From Gammaproteobacteria bacterium (GTDB lineage: Bacteria > Pseudomonadota > Gammaproteobacteria > Pseudomonadales > Azotimanducaceae), in assembly GCA_028821405.1 (NCBI GenBank), contig JAPPGK010000114.1:1-48955 (forward strand): a DNA stretch of 48,955 nt, read 5' to 3'. Numbering within the stretch: position 1 is the stretch's first letter; each line of letters begins with the position of its first letter. A program made the position numbers and the translations under genes. Below are positions 35,148 to 44,362 of the stretch, piece after piece. The notes under the pieces are model-generated. The model was not told where the DNA came from. It was given only the letters and a program-made list of their open reading frames with translations, and searched no databases.

Positions 35148-36638
35148 CTATTGATCGATGCCGCCGAGGCAGAGGTACTTGACCTCCATGAACTCGTCGA
35201 GGCCGTAGTGCGAGCCCTCCCGGCCGATCCCGGATTCCTTCATGCCGCCGAAGGGCGCGACCTCCGTGGAGATGATGCCGACGTTTATGCCGACAATGCC
35301 GTATTCCAGGGCTTCGCCGACCCGCCAGATCCGGCCGATGTCCCGACTGTAGAAGTAGGCGGCCAGGCCGAACTCGGTGGCATTGGCGAGACGGATCGCG
35401 TCTTCCTCGGATTCGAACTTGAACAGCGGCGCCAGCGGGCCAAAGGTCTCCTCCCGGGCGACCTTCATCGTGGGCGTGACGCCGGTTAGGACCGTCGGCT
35501 CAAAAAAAGTGCCGCCAAGGGTGTGGCGCTTGCCCCCTGCGACCACGCTAGCACCGGCTTCGACGGCGTCGCGGATATGGTCTTCGACCTTCTCCACGGC
35601 GGCTAGGTCGATCAACGGGCCCTGTTCCACGCCACCGGCGAAACCGGGACCGACGCGCAATGCCGCGCTGGCAGCTGCGAGCTTCGTCGCGAACTCCTCG
35701 TAGACGCCCTCCTGGACCAGGAAACGGTTCGCACAGACGCAGGTCTGACCGGTGTTGCGGTACTTGGAAGCGATGGCGCCCTCGACGGCGGCGTCCACAT
35801 CCGCGTCGTCGAAGACGATGAACGGCGCGTTGCCACCCAACTCCATGGAGACCTTCTTGACCGTTGTTGCGCACTGTTCGAGGAGCAGCTTGCCGACCTC
35901 GGTGGATCCCGTGAAAGACAACTTGCGAACGATCGGGTTGGCGGTCAGTTCACCCCCCGTCTGCCGGGATGGTCCGGTAATCACGTTGAAGACGCCGGGT
36001 GGAATACCGGCACGGGTGGCGAGTTCGCCTAGCGCCAATGCCGAGTAGGGCGTTGCAGAAGCGGGCCGGGCCACCACCGTGCAGCCTGCCGCCAGCGCCG
36101 GGCCTGCCTTTCGCGTGATCATGGCGTTGGGGAAGTTCCATGGCGTGATGCAGGCCACCACACCCACCGGCTCCTTGGTCACCACGATGCGACGATCGGC
36201 GAGCGTTGTCGGGATCACGTCGCCGTAGGCGCGTTTGCCTTCTTCGGCGAACCATTCGATGAACGACGCGCCGTAGAGGATCTCGCCGCGCGACTCCGCC
36301 AGCGGCTTGCCCTGTTCCGCGGTCATGATGATGGCGAGGTCCTCCTGGTGTTCGAGCATCAACTCGTACCACCGGCGCAGGATGTTGGCCCGTTCTTTCG
36401 CCGTCAGTGCCCGCCACGCCGGGTAGGCCGCGTTGGCCGCGTCGATGGCCCGACGGGTCTCGGCCGCGCCGAAAGCCGGCACGATCCCGATGGGCCTTCC
36501 CGTGGCGGGATCCGTCACGTCGAACGAGCGTCCCGAGTCGGCATCGTGCCAGTCTCCCCCGACGTAGCATTGCTCGCGGAAAAGGGCGGCGTCTTGCAGG
36601 TGGATGCCGGCGACGATCTCAGCGGTAGCGGCGACCAT
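35148..36638 (-). CDS. NAD(P)-dependent aldehyde dehydrogenase, GabD-like
   Basis: An aldehyde dehydrogenase of 496 residues, closest to succinate-semialdehyde dehydrogenases. [17 protein letters not shown] forms the cofactor pocket, [12 protein letters not shown] is the glycine turn, the catalytic Glu is in [10 protein letters not shown] and the nucleophilic Cys is in [12 protein letters not shown]. The second cysteine after the nucleophile (CVC) is typical of Gab[14 protein letters not shown] and the C-terminal [16 protein letters not shown] also fit. GAGAGGAG lies before ATG 36638. It would oxidise succinate semialdehyde or a similar semialdehyde; GABA genes are absent, and the partner hydrolase may supply the substrate. 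Confidence 0.88.
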   Translation of the reverse strand: MVAATAEIVAGIHLQDAALFREQCYVGGDWHDADSGRSFDVTDPATGRPIGIVPAFGAAETRRAIDAANAAYPAWRALTAKERANILRRWYELMLEHQEDLAIIMTAEQGKPLAESRGEILYGASFIEWFAEEGKRAYGDVIPTTLADRRIVVTKEPVGVVACITPWNFPNAMITRKAGPALAAGCTVVARPASATPYSALALGELATRAGIPPGVFNVITGPSRQTGGELTANPIVRKLSFTGSTEVGKLLLEQCATTVKKVSMELGGNAPFIVFDDADVDAAVEGAIASKYRNTGQTCVCANRFLVQEGVYEEFATKLAAASAALRVGPGFAGGVEQGPLIDLAAVEKVEDHIRDAVEAGASVVAGGKRHTLGGTFFEPTVLTGVTPTMKVAREETFGPLAPLFKFESEEDAIRLANATEFGLAAYFYSRDIGRIWRVGEALEYGIVGINVGIISTEVAPFGGMKESGIGREGSHYGLDEFMEVKYLCLGGIDQ

Positions 36639-36750
36639 GGGGGTTCTCCTCTCGGTGGCCGTTCGATCATAACAGCCTGTCCTGTTGGCGGAGAATCCGG
36701 CGGCGGGCGGGTGATACGCTTCACGAACTTGCGGACACGGGAGCGGCCCA

Positions 36751-37806
36751 ATGACTCGAAAATCAGTCGTCTGTCTTGGTGCCCCGGTAGCGGCCCTTGG
36801 CGTGTTGGCCCTCTTGACGGGTCAAGGAGTTAGCGACGAATTGCCGAATCTAGCCGATCGCGCGGGCGGGTTTCTGGGCGCGATGGACGCCCAACAGCGC
36901 GAAGCCGGCACGTGGGCGTTCACCGACCGGGAGCGGTTGGACATCCACTATGCGCCCATCGACCTGGAGGGCGTGCGTCACGGTGAGCTTTCGGACACGG
37001 CGAAGAGGGCCGGGGAGAGTCTGCTCGCCGCGGTCCTGTCGGCACGGGGCCACGAAAAGACCCGGGCGATCCGGCAATTGGAACTCGATATCCGCCAGCT
37101 CGAATCCGGTCGATCGGGTGTCGAGGAGTTCCGCGACCCCGACCGCTACTATTGGGCGGTTTTCGGCGAGCCAGCCGTCGACGCCGCCTGGGGGTTTCGC
37201 TTCGAGGGCCACCACCTGTCGTTGAACGTCACCGCCACGCCAGGACAACCGGCCGCAACCTTGCCGCTGTTCCTCGGTGCCCAACCGCGTCTCGTCCCCG
37301 AGGGCATGCCCTCCGCCGGCGTCGCGGTACTCGGCGAGGAGGAGCGCCTCGCACGCGAGCTATACGAAAGCCTCGACGAATCCCAGCGCGCGGCGGCCAC
37401 GCTGGCCTACAAGCGTGATCGTGGCCATATGCTGGGCCAGGTGTCGACGCTGCGCGACCCGGCATCGGTTGGCCTGCCGCGCCGCGACATGAACGACGAT
37501 CAACGCGCGTTGCTGGACGCATTTCTGGCGGAATTCGCGGGGCTCTGGTGCGCCGAGATCAAAGCCGCCCGACTCGAGGAGATCGACGCGGCACGCGAAG
37601 GACTGCACTTCGCGTTCGTTGCCGCAGACCATCCGCCGTTCTCCTTCTACGTGCGTGTCGCTGGCCCCGGCGTCCTGATCGAGATCGACAACACGGCCGG
37701 CGGCGATCACCTGCACGCGGTGTGGCATCGTCCCGGCGCGGACTTCGGCGAGGATCTGTTGGCCGCACACCTCGAACGCCATCACGGCGTCTTGGCACGA
37801 CGGTAG
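36751..37806 (+). CDS. Secreted DUF3500 protein
   Basis: A 351-residue exported protein: N-terminal signal segment ([19 protein letters not shown]) and then a mature part that fits the DUF3500 family. Typical pieces are [40 protein letters not shown], and a C-terminal [19 protein letters not shown]. The biochemical function of the family is not established. The gene stands alone, divergent from the dehydrogenase gene, and is convergent with an LLM oxidoreductase 31 bases away. Confidence 0.8.
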   Translation: MTRKSVVCLGAPVAALGVLALLTGQGVSDELPNLADRAGGFLGAMDAQQREAGTWAFTDRERLDIHYAPIDLEGVRHGELSDTAKRAGESLLAAVLSARGHEKTRAIRQLELDIRQLESGRSGVEEFRDPDRYYWAVFGEPAVDAAWGFRFEGHHLSLNVTATPGQPAATLPLFLGAQPRLVPEGMPSAGVAVLGEEERLARELYESLDESQRAAATLAYKRDRGHMLGQVSTLRDPASVGLPRRDMNDDQRALLDAFLAEFAGLWCAEIKAARLEEIDAAREGLHFAFVAADHPPFSFYVRVAGPGVLIEIDNTAGGDHLHAVWHRPGADFGEDLLAAHLERHHGVLARR

Positions 37807-37837
37807 AACCCGGCGCCGCACTGACGGCGCCCCGTGG

Positions 37838-38758
37838 TCAGGCGTTGGCCAACCCTTGCAGCAACGCGGTCGTCCTGGCGAAGGAGCCTCGGCTGTCGTC
37901 CCCGGCGGGGTAGATGCTGGCGATGACTTCGGTGGCACCGGCATCGAAATAGGCCTGAAGCTTGGCGGTCACCTCGTCCTCGTTGCCAACCACGGCGATC
38001 TCGCCGGCCTGGTCGATGCCTTCGGCGTCGAGTTGGCGGCGGTAGTTCGGGAGTTGGCCGTACCCTGCGAAGATCTGCACTGCCCGGGCGGTGGCCTGCG
38101 CCTTGTCGTCGTGGACGCAAACGGGCAGGGCGGCGATGACGCTCGGCGATTCGCGCCCGGCGTCCGCCGCCGCCTTCGTGATTCTCGGTGCGGTGTGGTT
38201 GGCGATGGTGTTCCTGCCCACCATCCAGGTGACCGTGCCGTCGGCGACCTCGCCGGCGGCTTTGAGCATCAGCGGCGCCAAGGCGGAAACGACGACCTTG
38301 AAGGGCGATGCGTCGGGACAGGCGAAACCGGTACGCACTTGGTACGTCTCGCCCTGGAAGTCGACCCGGCCTTCGGTAGCCAGTGCCTTTAGTACGGTGA
38401 CGTATTCGCGCATATGGAGCGCGGGACGGTCGTAGGCGAGGCCCAAGGCTTCGATGCCCGGGGCGTGCGACGGGCCGACACCAAGTACCAGCCGGCCGCC
38501 GCAAAGCGCGTTCACCGTCGCCGCCTGTTGCGCCAGGGCGCTGGGGTGGCGTGGATAGGAAGGCACCACGGCCGTGCCGAGTTCAATGCGGTTCGTCTGC
38601 TGGCCCGCCAACGCCAACATCGTCAACGCGTCGAAGGTGCCAACTTGGGGCGTCCAGTAGCTCGAAAACCCCTGTTCCTCCTTCTCGACGACCTCGTCCA
38701 CCAGGCTGGACAGAGGTTTGCCGCGCCGAACGTTGCCGCCGTAGATGCCGATCTTCAT
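37838..38758 (-). CDS. LLM-class flavin-dependent oxidoreductase (2)
   Basis: A 306-residue luciferase-like enzyme, probably F420-dependent (similar to the MSMEG_4879-type subgroup by its opening KIGIYGG). Conserved stretches are SYWTPQVGTFDALTMLALAG, IELGTAVVPSYPRHPSALAQQ, and LVLGVGPSHAPGIEALGL. ATG 38758 is preferred over 38800 because the first beta strand of the barrel starts there. It shares little with the LLM enzyme at 15.7 kb, so the two are not a recent duplication. The substrate is unknown. If the F420 assignment is right, the organism should make F420; no cof genes are here. Confidence 0.82.
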   Translation of the reverse strand: MKIGIYGGNVRRGKPLSSLVDEVVEKEEQGFSSYWTPQVGTFDALTMLALAGQQTNRIELGTAVVPSYPRHPSALAQQAATVNALCGGRLVLGVGPSHAPGIEALGLAYDRPALHMREYVTVLKALATEGRVDFQGETYQVRTGFACPDASPFKVVVSALAPLMLKAAGEVADGTVTWMVGRNTIANHTAPRITKAAADAGRESPSVIAALPVCVHDDKAQATARAVQIFAGYGQLPNYRRQLDAEGIDQAGEIAVVGNEDEVTAKLQAYFDAGATEVIASIYPAGDDSRGSFARTTALLQGLANA

Positions 38759-38866
38759 GAATGCTCCTTTGGTTTGCTGCTTGGTCCCGCCAACGCTCAC
38801 GGCTTGGCGGTTGCTTGTGCGAAGCGCATGATAGACGATCTCCCTCGGCCTTCGATGCTTGGGACC

Positions 38867-40024
38867 ATGTTGAAACCGTTGCTCATCGCGATCTGCGGTT
38901 TGCCGCTTGCCCTTGCCGGCCAGCTACAGGCGGGCGAATCCCGCGAATCTCTGAATCCGGGGGCCGCATGGGAGGAACGTGATCTGCGTGGCGACGATGC
39001 GGTCGAGCAGGCGCAGCGGGCATTGGCGAATGGCGATGCCAACGACCCGCTATTGCGTCTGCGGCTAGCCCACGCGTATTTCGCCACGAACCGCGACGAG
39101 AATGCGCTGCAAGAGTACCTGTGGTGCTTGGACGACCTGGAAAGACGGGACGCTCCGCAGTACGCCAGCGAGCAGGTAAGGGTTCTGACGAATCTGATCC
39201 GGCTAGCACAGCGGTACGAACCGGCGATGGAGGCCCTTGTTGAGCGGCGCAGTGCGGCGGAAACCCGTCTCCGAAATGGATCACCCGAGCCCTCGGACGC
39301 CCTCTTCGTGACGAGCGTCAACCTCGGACTCGCCGACGAAGCAGCCACGCTCGCCCTGTACCAAGACCTCAAGGGCGGCAAGCTCCAGCGATTCGACCTG
39401 GCCACTTTGCGCAGGGACGTGCTTCGCATTCTTGCAAAGAACAAACGGTACGCGGAAATCGCGGCGGGGTTTGATGTCGCGGCGCGTGTGGCGGAGGACT
39501 TTGACGAGTACGACAAGCTCATGCGCCATTCCGTCGATTGGGACGCCGTCGAAGAACAGATGGATGATTGGACGCGGGAACAGTGGGCCAAGTTGAAAGC
39601 GCGATCAGGAGAGTCGAACGATGGGTTCTTGCGTAGAGCTCAGGCGGCGGAGCTACTTGGAGACATCGCCAAGTGGTACGAGATCCTGATCGGTACCGGT
39701 CAGTCCGAACACGCCGGAGCGATCGCAACGCGGTTGATCGCAACGCTGGACGATGCGAAGACCCGCAACGCCCTCGCGTTGGCCGGTTACCGCACCGGGT
39801 CGCCGGTCGAGGAGAACCTGGTGTACGCCCAAGAAGCCTTCGCTATGACCGGTGGCGAGAATCTCCACATCGTCGACACGCTTGCCAGGTTGCTCGCCAG
39901 CTTCAAGCGGCGCGACGAAGCGATTGCCGTTGCCGAGGCGGGGCTCGAAAAGGCAGAGACGACGGCCGAGCGGGAGTTGATGAACGCCTGTCTCGAGTAC
40001 TGCCGCAAACGGCCCGCCGGTTGA
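38867..40024 (+). CDS. Exported TPR-like repeat protein
   Basis: A protein of 385 residues with an N-terminal signal peptide (LKPLLIAICGLPLALAGQLQAG) and a helical repeat body. TPR-like hairpins appear as DAVEQAQRALANGDANDPLL with RLRLAHAYFATNRDENALQE, and near the C-terminus as LLASFKRRDEAIAVAEAGLE. The open frame extends far upstream, but ATG 38867 begins the signal peptide; ATG 38828 is possible. It probably acts in the periplasm in protein-protein contacts. The partner is unknown and no operon neighbour on the same strand is close except glnII, which has its own promoter. Confidence 0.75.
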   Translation: MLKPLLIAICGLPLALAGQLQAGESRESLNPGAAWEERDLRGDDAVEQAQRALANGDANDPLLRLRLAHAYFATNRDENALQEYLWCLDDLERRDAPQYASEQVRVLTNLIRLAQRYEPAMEALVERRSAAETRLRNGSPEPSDALFVTSVNLGLADEAATLALYQDLKGGKLQRFDLATLRRDVLRILAKNKRYAEIAAGFDVAARVAEDFDEYDKLMRHSVDWDAVEEQMDDWTREQWAKLKARSGESNDGFLRRAQAAELLGDIAKWYEILIGTGQSEHAGAIATRLIATLDDAKTRNALALAGYRTGSPVEENLVYAQEAFAMTGGENLHIVDTLARLLASFKRRDEAIAVAEAGLEKAETTAERELMNACLEYCRKRPAG

Positions 40025-40051
40025 CCTCCGCGCCCGCTCTTGGTGCTATGA

Positions 40052-40068
40052 TGCCCCGCTTTGGGGCA
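40052..40068. promoter_or_regulatory. NtrC-like 17-bp dyad upstream of glnII
   Basis: TGCCCC-gcttt-GGGGCA is a perfect 6-bp dyad with a 5-base centre, the size and form of an NtrC enhancer site (TGCACC-N5-GGTGCA), differing at one symmetrical position. Its centre (40060) is 109 bases before the predicted sigma-54 start, close to where enteric glnA has an NtrC site. It also lies beside an extended -10-like TGCTATGAT (40044-40052). A weak terminator for the TPR gene is an alternative reading, but no T-run follows. Confidence 0.5.
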
Positions 40069-40142
40069 TTTGCGCGCGCTAGGCTGGCCTTAGGCTGGCG
40101 AGGCGCCGCTCTGCGAGGGGCGTGGTGGCGTTCTTTGGCTTC

Positions 40143-40158
40143 TGGCGCAATTGTTGCT
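40143..40158 (+). promoter_or_regulatory. Sigma-54 promoter of glnII
   Basis: TGGCGCAATTGTTGCT matches the -24/-12 consensus TGGCACG-N4-TTGCW at all key positions: GG at 40144-40145 and GC at 40156-40157, with exact spacing. The predicted start of transcription is about 40169, leaving a leader of about 150 bases before glnII. I see no glutamine-riboswitch consensus in that leader. Confidence 0.65.
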
Positions 40159-40318
40159 TAGTCTTAATGCAAGGGTAGGCAAACGTGTGAGAAGCCGTCG
40201 TGCCCGGTCGTGATGCACGTCGTGGGCAGGATTGCACCGAAAAAAACGGATTCGGCTTGGGCCAGTGGCCCCGTTGGGGTGCGGCCCATAGTGTTTTGAC
40301 TGAGGAGACAACCAAGGG

Positions 40319-41329
40319 ATGAAGAGTAAGTTGGAATACATCTGGCTGGACGGCATAACGCCGACCCAGAGCCTGCGCAGCAAGACGCGGGTGGAGAGAG
40401 ACTTCGGGGGAACGCTGGAAGAATGCCCGATGTGGAACTTCGATGGCAGTTCCACCGCCCAGGCCGAAGGCAATGCGTCCGATCTGTTGCTGAAGCCGGT
40501 GGCGATCTTCCCGGACCCATGCCGCACGGACGCCTTCCTCGTCATGACGGAGGTAATGAACGCCGATGGTTCGCCCCACGAGTCCAACGGTCGCGCGACG
40601 ATCGAAGACGACGACGAGGACTTCTGGTTCGGCTTCGAGCAGGAGTACTTCCTTTGGGACACCAGCACCAACCTACCTCCCGGTTTCCCGGCTGGCGGCT
40701 ATCCCGGGCCGCAGGGTGCCTACTACTGTTCCGTCGGCGCGCGCAATGCGTTTGGGCGGCAGTGCATCGACGAGCATCTGGATGCGTGCCTTGACTCCGG
40801 AATCAACGTCGAGGGCATCAACGCGGAGGTTGCCGCAGGCCAGTGGGAGTTCCAGGTATTCGCCAAGGGTGCAGCACGCGCCGGCGACGAGACCTGGGTT
40901 GCCCGCTATCTGGCCGAGCGCACCGGCGAGAAATACGGCTACGCGGTCAACTGGCACCCGAAACCGGTGCTCGGCGATTGGAACGGTTCGGGCATGCACG
41001 CGAACTTCTCGAATGGCGTCATGCGCGAGTCCGGCGACGAGGAGACGTTCACCAAGATCTGCGAGCACTTCGGCAAGAACATCCCGCGGCACATCGCCGT
41101 GTACGGCGCCGACAACGACCAGCGCTTGACGGGTTTGCACGAGACGCAGTCGATCGACAAGTTCAACTACGGCATCGCCGACCGGGGCGCGTCCATCCGG
41201 ATCCCCATCGTCACCATCGAGGCGGGCTGGAAAGGACGCCTGGAAGACCGGCGACCGGCATCGAACGCCGATCCCTACAAGGTCGCGGCGGCCATCGTCA
41301 AGACGACGAAGGAAGCCCTGGCCTCGTAA
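40319..41329 (+). CDS. glnII: Glutamine synthetase type II
   Basis: GSII joins ammonia to glutamate using ATP. This 336-residue protein is the short, eukaryote-like type II form rather than the 470-residue GlnA. Hallmarks are KLEYIWLDG at the start, WNFDGSSTAQAEG (glutamate/metal region), FGFEQEYFL with catalytic glutamates, the NAEVAAGQWEFQ segment, NWHPKPVLGDWNGSGMHANFS and the late ADRGASIRIP. Type II enzymes are usually an extra GS induced under nitrogen shortage and not adenylylated. A sigma-54 promoter and an NtrC-like site upstream support that control here. GAGGAG lies 12-17 bases before the ATG and AAGGG directly before it. Confidence 0.93.
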   Translation: MKSKLEYIWLDGITPTQSLRSKTRVERDFGGTLEECPMWNFDGSSTAQAEGNASDLLLKPVAIFPDPCRTDAFLVMTEVMNADGSPHESNGRATIEDDDEDFWFGFEQEYFLWDTSTNLPPGFPAGGYPGPQGAYYCSVGARNAFGRQCIDEHLDACLDSGINVEGINAEVAAGQWEFQVFAKGAARAGDETWVARYLAERTGEKYGYAVNWHPKPVLGDWNGSGMHANFSNGVMRESGDEETFTKICEHFGKNIPRHIAVYGADNDQRLTGLHETQSIDKFNYGIADRGASIRIPIVTIEAGWKGRLEDRRPASNADPYKVAAAIVKTTKEALAS

Positions 41330-41369
41330 CATCGGTCGCGGCAAACGGGACGTCGCCAAGGCGTCCCGG

Positions 41370-41386
41370 CGCGCCCTTCGGGCGCG
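41370..41386. terminator. Stem-loop after glnII
   Basis: CGCGCCC-ttc-GGGCGCG is a perfect 7-bp stem with a 3-base loop, 41 bases after the glnII stop and between convergent genes. A second hairpin (GGGACG/CGTCCC) lies just before it. Only short T-runs follow, so termination efficiency is uncertain. Confidence 0.5.
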
Positions 41387-41420
41387 TTGCGCATTCTCGC
41401 GGCAACCGGACTCAAGCGCG

Positions 41421-42009
41421 CTAACGCATTCGCCACTCCGGCGCGCGCTTTTGGGCGAACGCACGCGCCCCTTCCACCGCGTCCTCGGACGACCAGACGG
41501 ACTCTATCAGCATCGCCCCCATTCGCCGGGCGTAGTCGAGGGGCATTTCGAGCCCCAGGTGCGCGAGCTTGCGGGTTGCCCGCACCGCCAACGGGGCATT
41601 GCGGGCAATGGTCTCGGCCATCCCGATGGCGGTGTCGAGAAGATCGGGAAGCGGGACCACCCGGCTCACCAGTCCCATCCGCAATGCCTCCTCTGCGCGC
41701 ACCGGTTCGCCGAAGAGCAACAGCCACATCGAGTTCGACAGACCTACGAGCCTCGGCAGGTTGAAGGATCGGCCGGGTGGACAAAGACCCACCTTGACCT
41801 CCGCCAGGGCCATGTGGGCGTTGTCGGAGCAGATCCGGATGTCGCAGGTGAGGGCCTTCTCCAAACCGCCGCCGTAGGCCGCGCCGTTGATGGCGGCGAT
41901 CGTGGGCTTGCCGTGGTCCGGCGCGATGCGCTCGAAGCGCGTTATGGGTGGTGGGACCGTCGGGGTTCCGGCGCTCGCCGCCGGACTTCCTGTTCCGCCG
42001 CCTCCTTGA
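41421..42009 (-). pseudogene. Crotonase (enoyl-CoA hydratase), 3' fragment
   Basis: The C-terminal two thirds of an enoyl-CoA hydratase/isomerase-family protein: KPTIAAINGAAYGGGLEKAL (the second oxyanion-hole region), CDIRICSDNAHMALAEVKVG, a typical turn GEPVRAEEALRMGLVSRVVP, and a C-terminal FAQKRAPEWRMR. The part before it, KEAAEQEV at 41986-42009, is in a different frame, so a frameshift lies near 41985. The N-terminal third is missing and replaced by an ABC-exporter fragment. A matching N-terminal crotonase fragment lies 2.7 kb away on the same strand (44643-44879), ending at the same 16-bp sequence. Confidence 0.75.
41994..42009. repeat. 16-bp direct repeat, copy A
   Basis: TCCGCCGCCTCCTTGA is identical to 44707-44722. 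Both copies encode the KEAA segment of a crotonase on the minus strand and sit at the edges of broken crotonase pieces. They may mark a recombination junction or simply conserved coding sequence of two paralogues. Confidence 0.7.
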
Positions 42010-42334
42010 TGAGCGGGAAGCCGCTGGCCACCAAGGCGCCCGCGACCACGAGGAACACCGTTCTCTGCGTGAACCACGCTTGCTCGTCCAGGGCTTCGAC
42101 GTTGACGAACCGCGCTGGATCCAAACCGAGTAGATCCGCCTGGGTGGTTGTCAGGGGGTCGCCCAGGAACACCTTGTTGGTCAGGAGATCGAAGAACACC
42201 AGCGTCGAAGCGAGTTCGAGCAGCATGGCGATGCCCGACAGCGCTGCGAACACGATGAAGTGCTTGAGTTCCGGCAGCAGGTAGCGCCGCGTGCGCCACA
42301 GCGCGGCACCCAGGCCGAAACGCTCAGTGGGCAT
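42010..42334 (-). pseudogene. ABC exporter permease, N-terminal fragment
   Basis: From ATG 42334 the minus strand encodes about 105 residues of an ABC exporter membrane domain: ELKHFIVFAALSGIAMLLEL (first membrane helix), STLVFFDLLTNKVFLGDPL, and TQRTVFLVVAGALVASG (second helix). The frame then runs into crotonase sequence (IKEAAEQEV) and stops. The transporter has lost the rest of its membrane domain and its ATPase. The join lies around 42010-42020. It is divergent from hipB, so it may once have been a neighbour of that module. Confidence 0.6.
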
Positions 42335-42390
42335 TGGGTATGAACCCCAACGTGCAATATGCTAGATTAATATCGTTACGCGAGAGATAT

Positions 42391-42407
42391 GTTGATATAT
42401 CATCAAC
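42391..42407. promoter_or_regulatory. Inverted repeat before hipB
   Basis: GTTGAT-atatc-ATCAAC is a perfect 6-bp dyad, 23 bases before the hipB start. The surrounding 42355-42407 is unusually AT-rich and also contains TATC...GATA (42371-42389), recalling HipB operators. Self-repression of hipBA is inferred. Confidence 0.5.
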
Positions 42408-42429
42408 CACAAATGGGAGGAACGAGCTA

Positions 42430-42732
42430 ATGTCCCGCGTCTCACCCCAAGCATGTCACATCGAACTGCGCAACGCCCGCAAGGCCCGGCGCATGTCGCA
42501 ACGCGAGATGGAGAGGCGCACGGGAATCCACCAAGCCCGGCTTTCCCGGATCGAGAAGGGGCAGGTGGAGCCCAAGCTGTCGGAGGCCGTCCAGATGGCG
42601 CGGGCCGTGGAACTCGATTTCGTGCTTGCACCGCGCCGGGCATTGCTGGCCGTGTTGGGCGTGATCCGCGACTTCGATGGGGAACGCAGGCTCACGGTGC
42701 CTGAATTGATATTGGGCAGGAAGGCCGAATGA
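42430..42732 (+). CDS. hipB: HipB-like XRE antitoxin
   Basis: A 100-residue XRE helix-turn-helix protein: IELRNARKARRMSQREMERR, then GIHQARLSRIEKGQVEPKL as the recognition region, and a C-terminal extension (GERRLTVPELILGRKAE). ATG 42430 has GGGAGGAACG just before it, which decides the start over upstream in-frame codons. It overlaps hipA by four bases (ATGA). As in other HipBA pairs it would bind its operator and hold HipA inactive. An AT-rich dyad lies upstream. Confidence 0.85.
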   Translation: MSRVSPQACHIELRNARKARRMSQREMERRTGIHQARLSRIEKGQVEPKLSEAVQMARAVELDFVLAPRRALLAVLGVIRDFDGERRLTVPELILGRKAE

Positions 42733-43991
42733 CGGACATTCTCAGGGTTCGCCTGCACGGGCACGATGTGGGCGAAGTCATCCGGTTCGGTAGCGGCCGG
42801 ATCCAGTTCGAGTTCGACGCCGGATATGTCGAACTTCCCGACCGTCCCACGTTGAGCCAGTCGTTCATCGACGGCAGGGGGGACATCGTGGACGGTGGCC
42901 GGGCCACCACCTCGGGCGAGGTGCCGCCTTTCTTCTCCAACCTCCTGCCCGAAGGACGCCTCCGAACTTACTTGGCCGACAAAGCCGGCGTCCGGGAAAC
43001 CCGCGAGTTCGAATTGCTCGAACTGCTTGGCGCCGACCTGCCCGGGGCGGTCGAAGTGCACCGGGAAGGGTCGCAGGCGGGTCCGTCTCCCGACAACAGA
43101 CGGTCTTCGGTAGACCTCCCATCGGAGATCATGCGGTTCTCGCTCGCGGGCGTGCAGTTGAAGTTCTCCGCTGTCGAGGAAGCAGCGGGCGGCCTGACCA
43201 TTCCGGTTCGGGGAACCGGCGGCGATTGGATTGTCAAATTGCCATCGATCCACTACGGGGGCGTTCCCGAGAACGAGTATTCAACGATGTCGCTGGCCAG
43301 GATGGTCGGCATCGACACGCCGGAGACACGGCTCGTGCCGATGGACCAGATCGAGGGTTTGCCATCTGAAGTTCTGGACCTCGGCAACGCGAACGCACTG
43401 GCGGTTCGGCGGTTCGACCGGAACGATGGCGAGCGGGTGCACATGGAGGATTTCGCCCAGGCGCTGGGTCAGCGCCCCGCCGACAAGTACGACGAGCACC
43501 GGAGCTACACGGACTTGGCGTATCTGGTGGCGCTAGTTTGCGGCGAGGCGAGCGCGATCGAGTTTTCCAGGCGGTTGATGTTCAACGCCATCGCGGGCAA
43601 CGGCGACATGCACCTGAAGAACTGGTCGTTGCTCTACGCTGATGGGCGAACCGCGAAACTGTCGCCCGCCTATGACCTCTTGTGCACGACGGTCTACATC
43701 GAGGGCGACAACTTGGCGCTGCGTCTGGGATTGGCCAAACGGTGGAACGGTCTGACGCTCGACGACTTCGCTGCCGTCGCCGAAGGCGCCGGTCTCAATT
43801 CAACGGCCTTTGTGGGCGCGGCGGTCGAAACGGTCGAACGATTCCGTGACTGCTGGGAAGAGGCGGCCCAATCCCTGCCGGTCGACGACGCCCTTAGACA
43901 TGCCGTCCGCAGGCAACTCGAGACGGTTCCGGCAATCACCGGGGTCCGTCGTGTTGGTCGGCGCCGACCGAAAGGCGGACGGCTCGGCTAG
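42729..43991 (+). CDS. hipA: HipA-like Ser/Thr kinase toxin
   Basis: A 420-residue HipA-family kinase. The N-terminal subdomain has GEVPPFFSNLLPEGRLR (the family's FxNLLPEG motif). The core has SLAGVQLKFSA (P-loop-like), DWIVKLPS with the ATP-binding Lys, ALAVRRFDRN, the catalytic loop MFNAIAGNGDMHLKNWSLLY and the metal-binding SPAYDLLCT. E. coli HipA phosphorylates glutamyl-tRNA synthetase; the target here is unknown. All catalytic motifs are intact. The gene lies inside a region of broken genes, consistent with arrival on an insertion. Confidence 0.9.
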   Translation: MTDILRVRLHGHDVGEVIRFGSGRIQFEFDAGYVELPDRPTLSQSFIDGRGDIVDGGRATTSGEVPPFFSNLLPEGRLRTYLADKAGVRETREFELLELLGADLPGAVEVHREGSQAGPSPDNRRSSVDLPSEIMRFSLAGVQLKFSAVEEAAGGLTIPVRGTGGDWIVKLPSIHYGGVPENEYSTMSLARMVGIDTPETRLVPMDQIEGLPSEVLDLGNANALAVRRFDRNDGERVHMEDFAQALGQRPADKYDEHRSYTDLAYLVALVCGEASAIEFSRRLMFNAIAGNGDMHLKNWSLLYADGRTAKLSPAYDLLCTTVYIEGDNLALRLGLAKRWNGLTLDDFAAVAEGAGLNSTAFVGAAVETVERFRDCWEEAAQSLPVDDALRHAVRRQLETVPAITGVRRVGRRRPKGGRLG

Positions 43992-44072
43992 ACCAATCGC
44001 GTGGGGCGGGGCAGGTGGTGGCAACTGGCGACGGCCCCGGCGAGGATGGTCGCTGCGACTGCGGCGCGCGTT

Positions 44073-44345
44073 CTATTTGTTCGCCCAGGCGTAGTGCTCG
44101 CCGAGCAGGCTGGTCATCGCGCCGTCGACGGCCGGCGAGTCCAGGAGATCGGCGAGCATCGGAATCCGGGGCAGCAGGTTGTCCCCCAGCAGTGGCGACC
44201 CCTCGTTCATGCTCACCGCGAGTTCGGCTGGTCACCGCGTCGTGGAAGCCCGAAACGAGCCCCGTGTCGAAGGCGAGAAAGCCGTCCGCCACGTAGCGCC
44301 GCACCTGCTCGTCGCCGAGCAGGATCGGATCGCAGTTCGCTACGT
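44073..44345 (-). pseudogene. Phytanoyl-CoA dioxygenase family, N-terminal fragment
   Basis: Minus-strand reading gives ILLGDEQVRRYVADGFLAFD in one frame and, after a frame change near 44215, NEGSPLLGDNLLPRIPMLAD followed by DSPAVDGAMTSLLGEHYA. It stops at 44073, before any of the iron-binding His/Asp residues. These pieces match the opening of PhyH-family oxygenases (..NEGxxGNNLLPRVPxL...GALTSxLG..). The catalytic domain is missing. It is one of several gene fragments between hipA and the YejA-like genes. Confidence 0.55.
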
Positions 44346-44362
44346 TCCCCGTCCGTCCCGGT

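Noticed and set aside
40169-40318. Glutamine riboswitch in the glnII leader
   Set aside because: I could not find the conserved core of the glnA-type RNA motif; the sigma-54 promoter explains nitrogen control.
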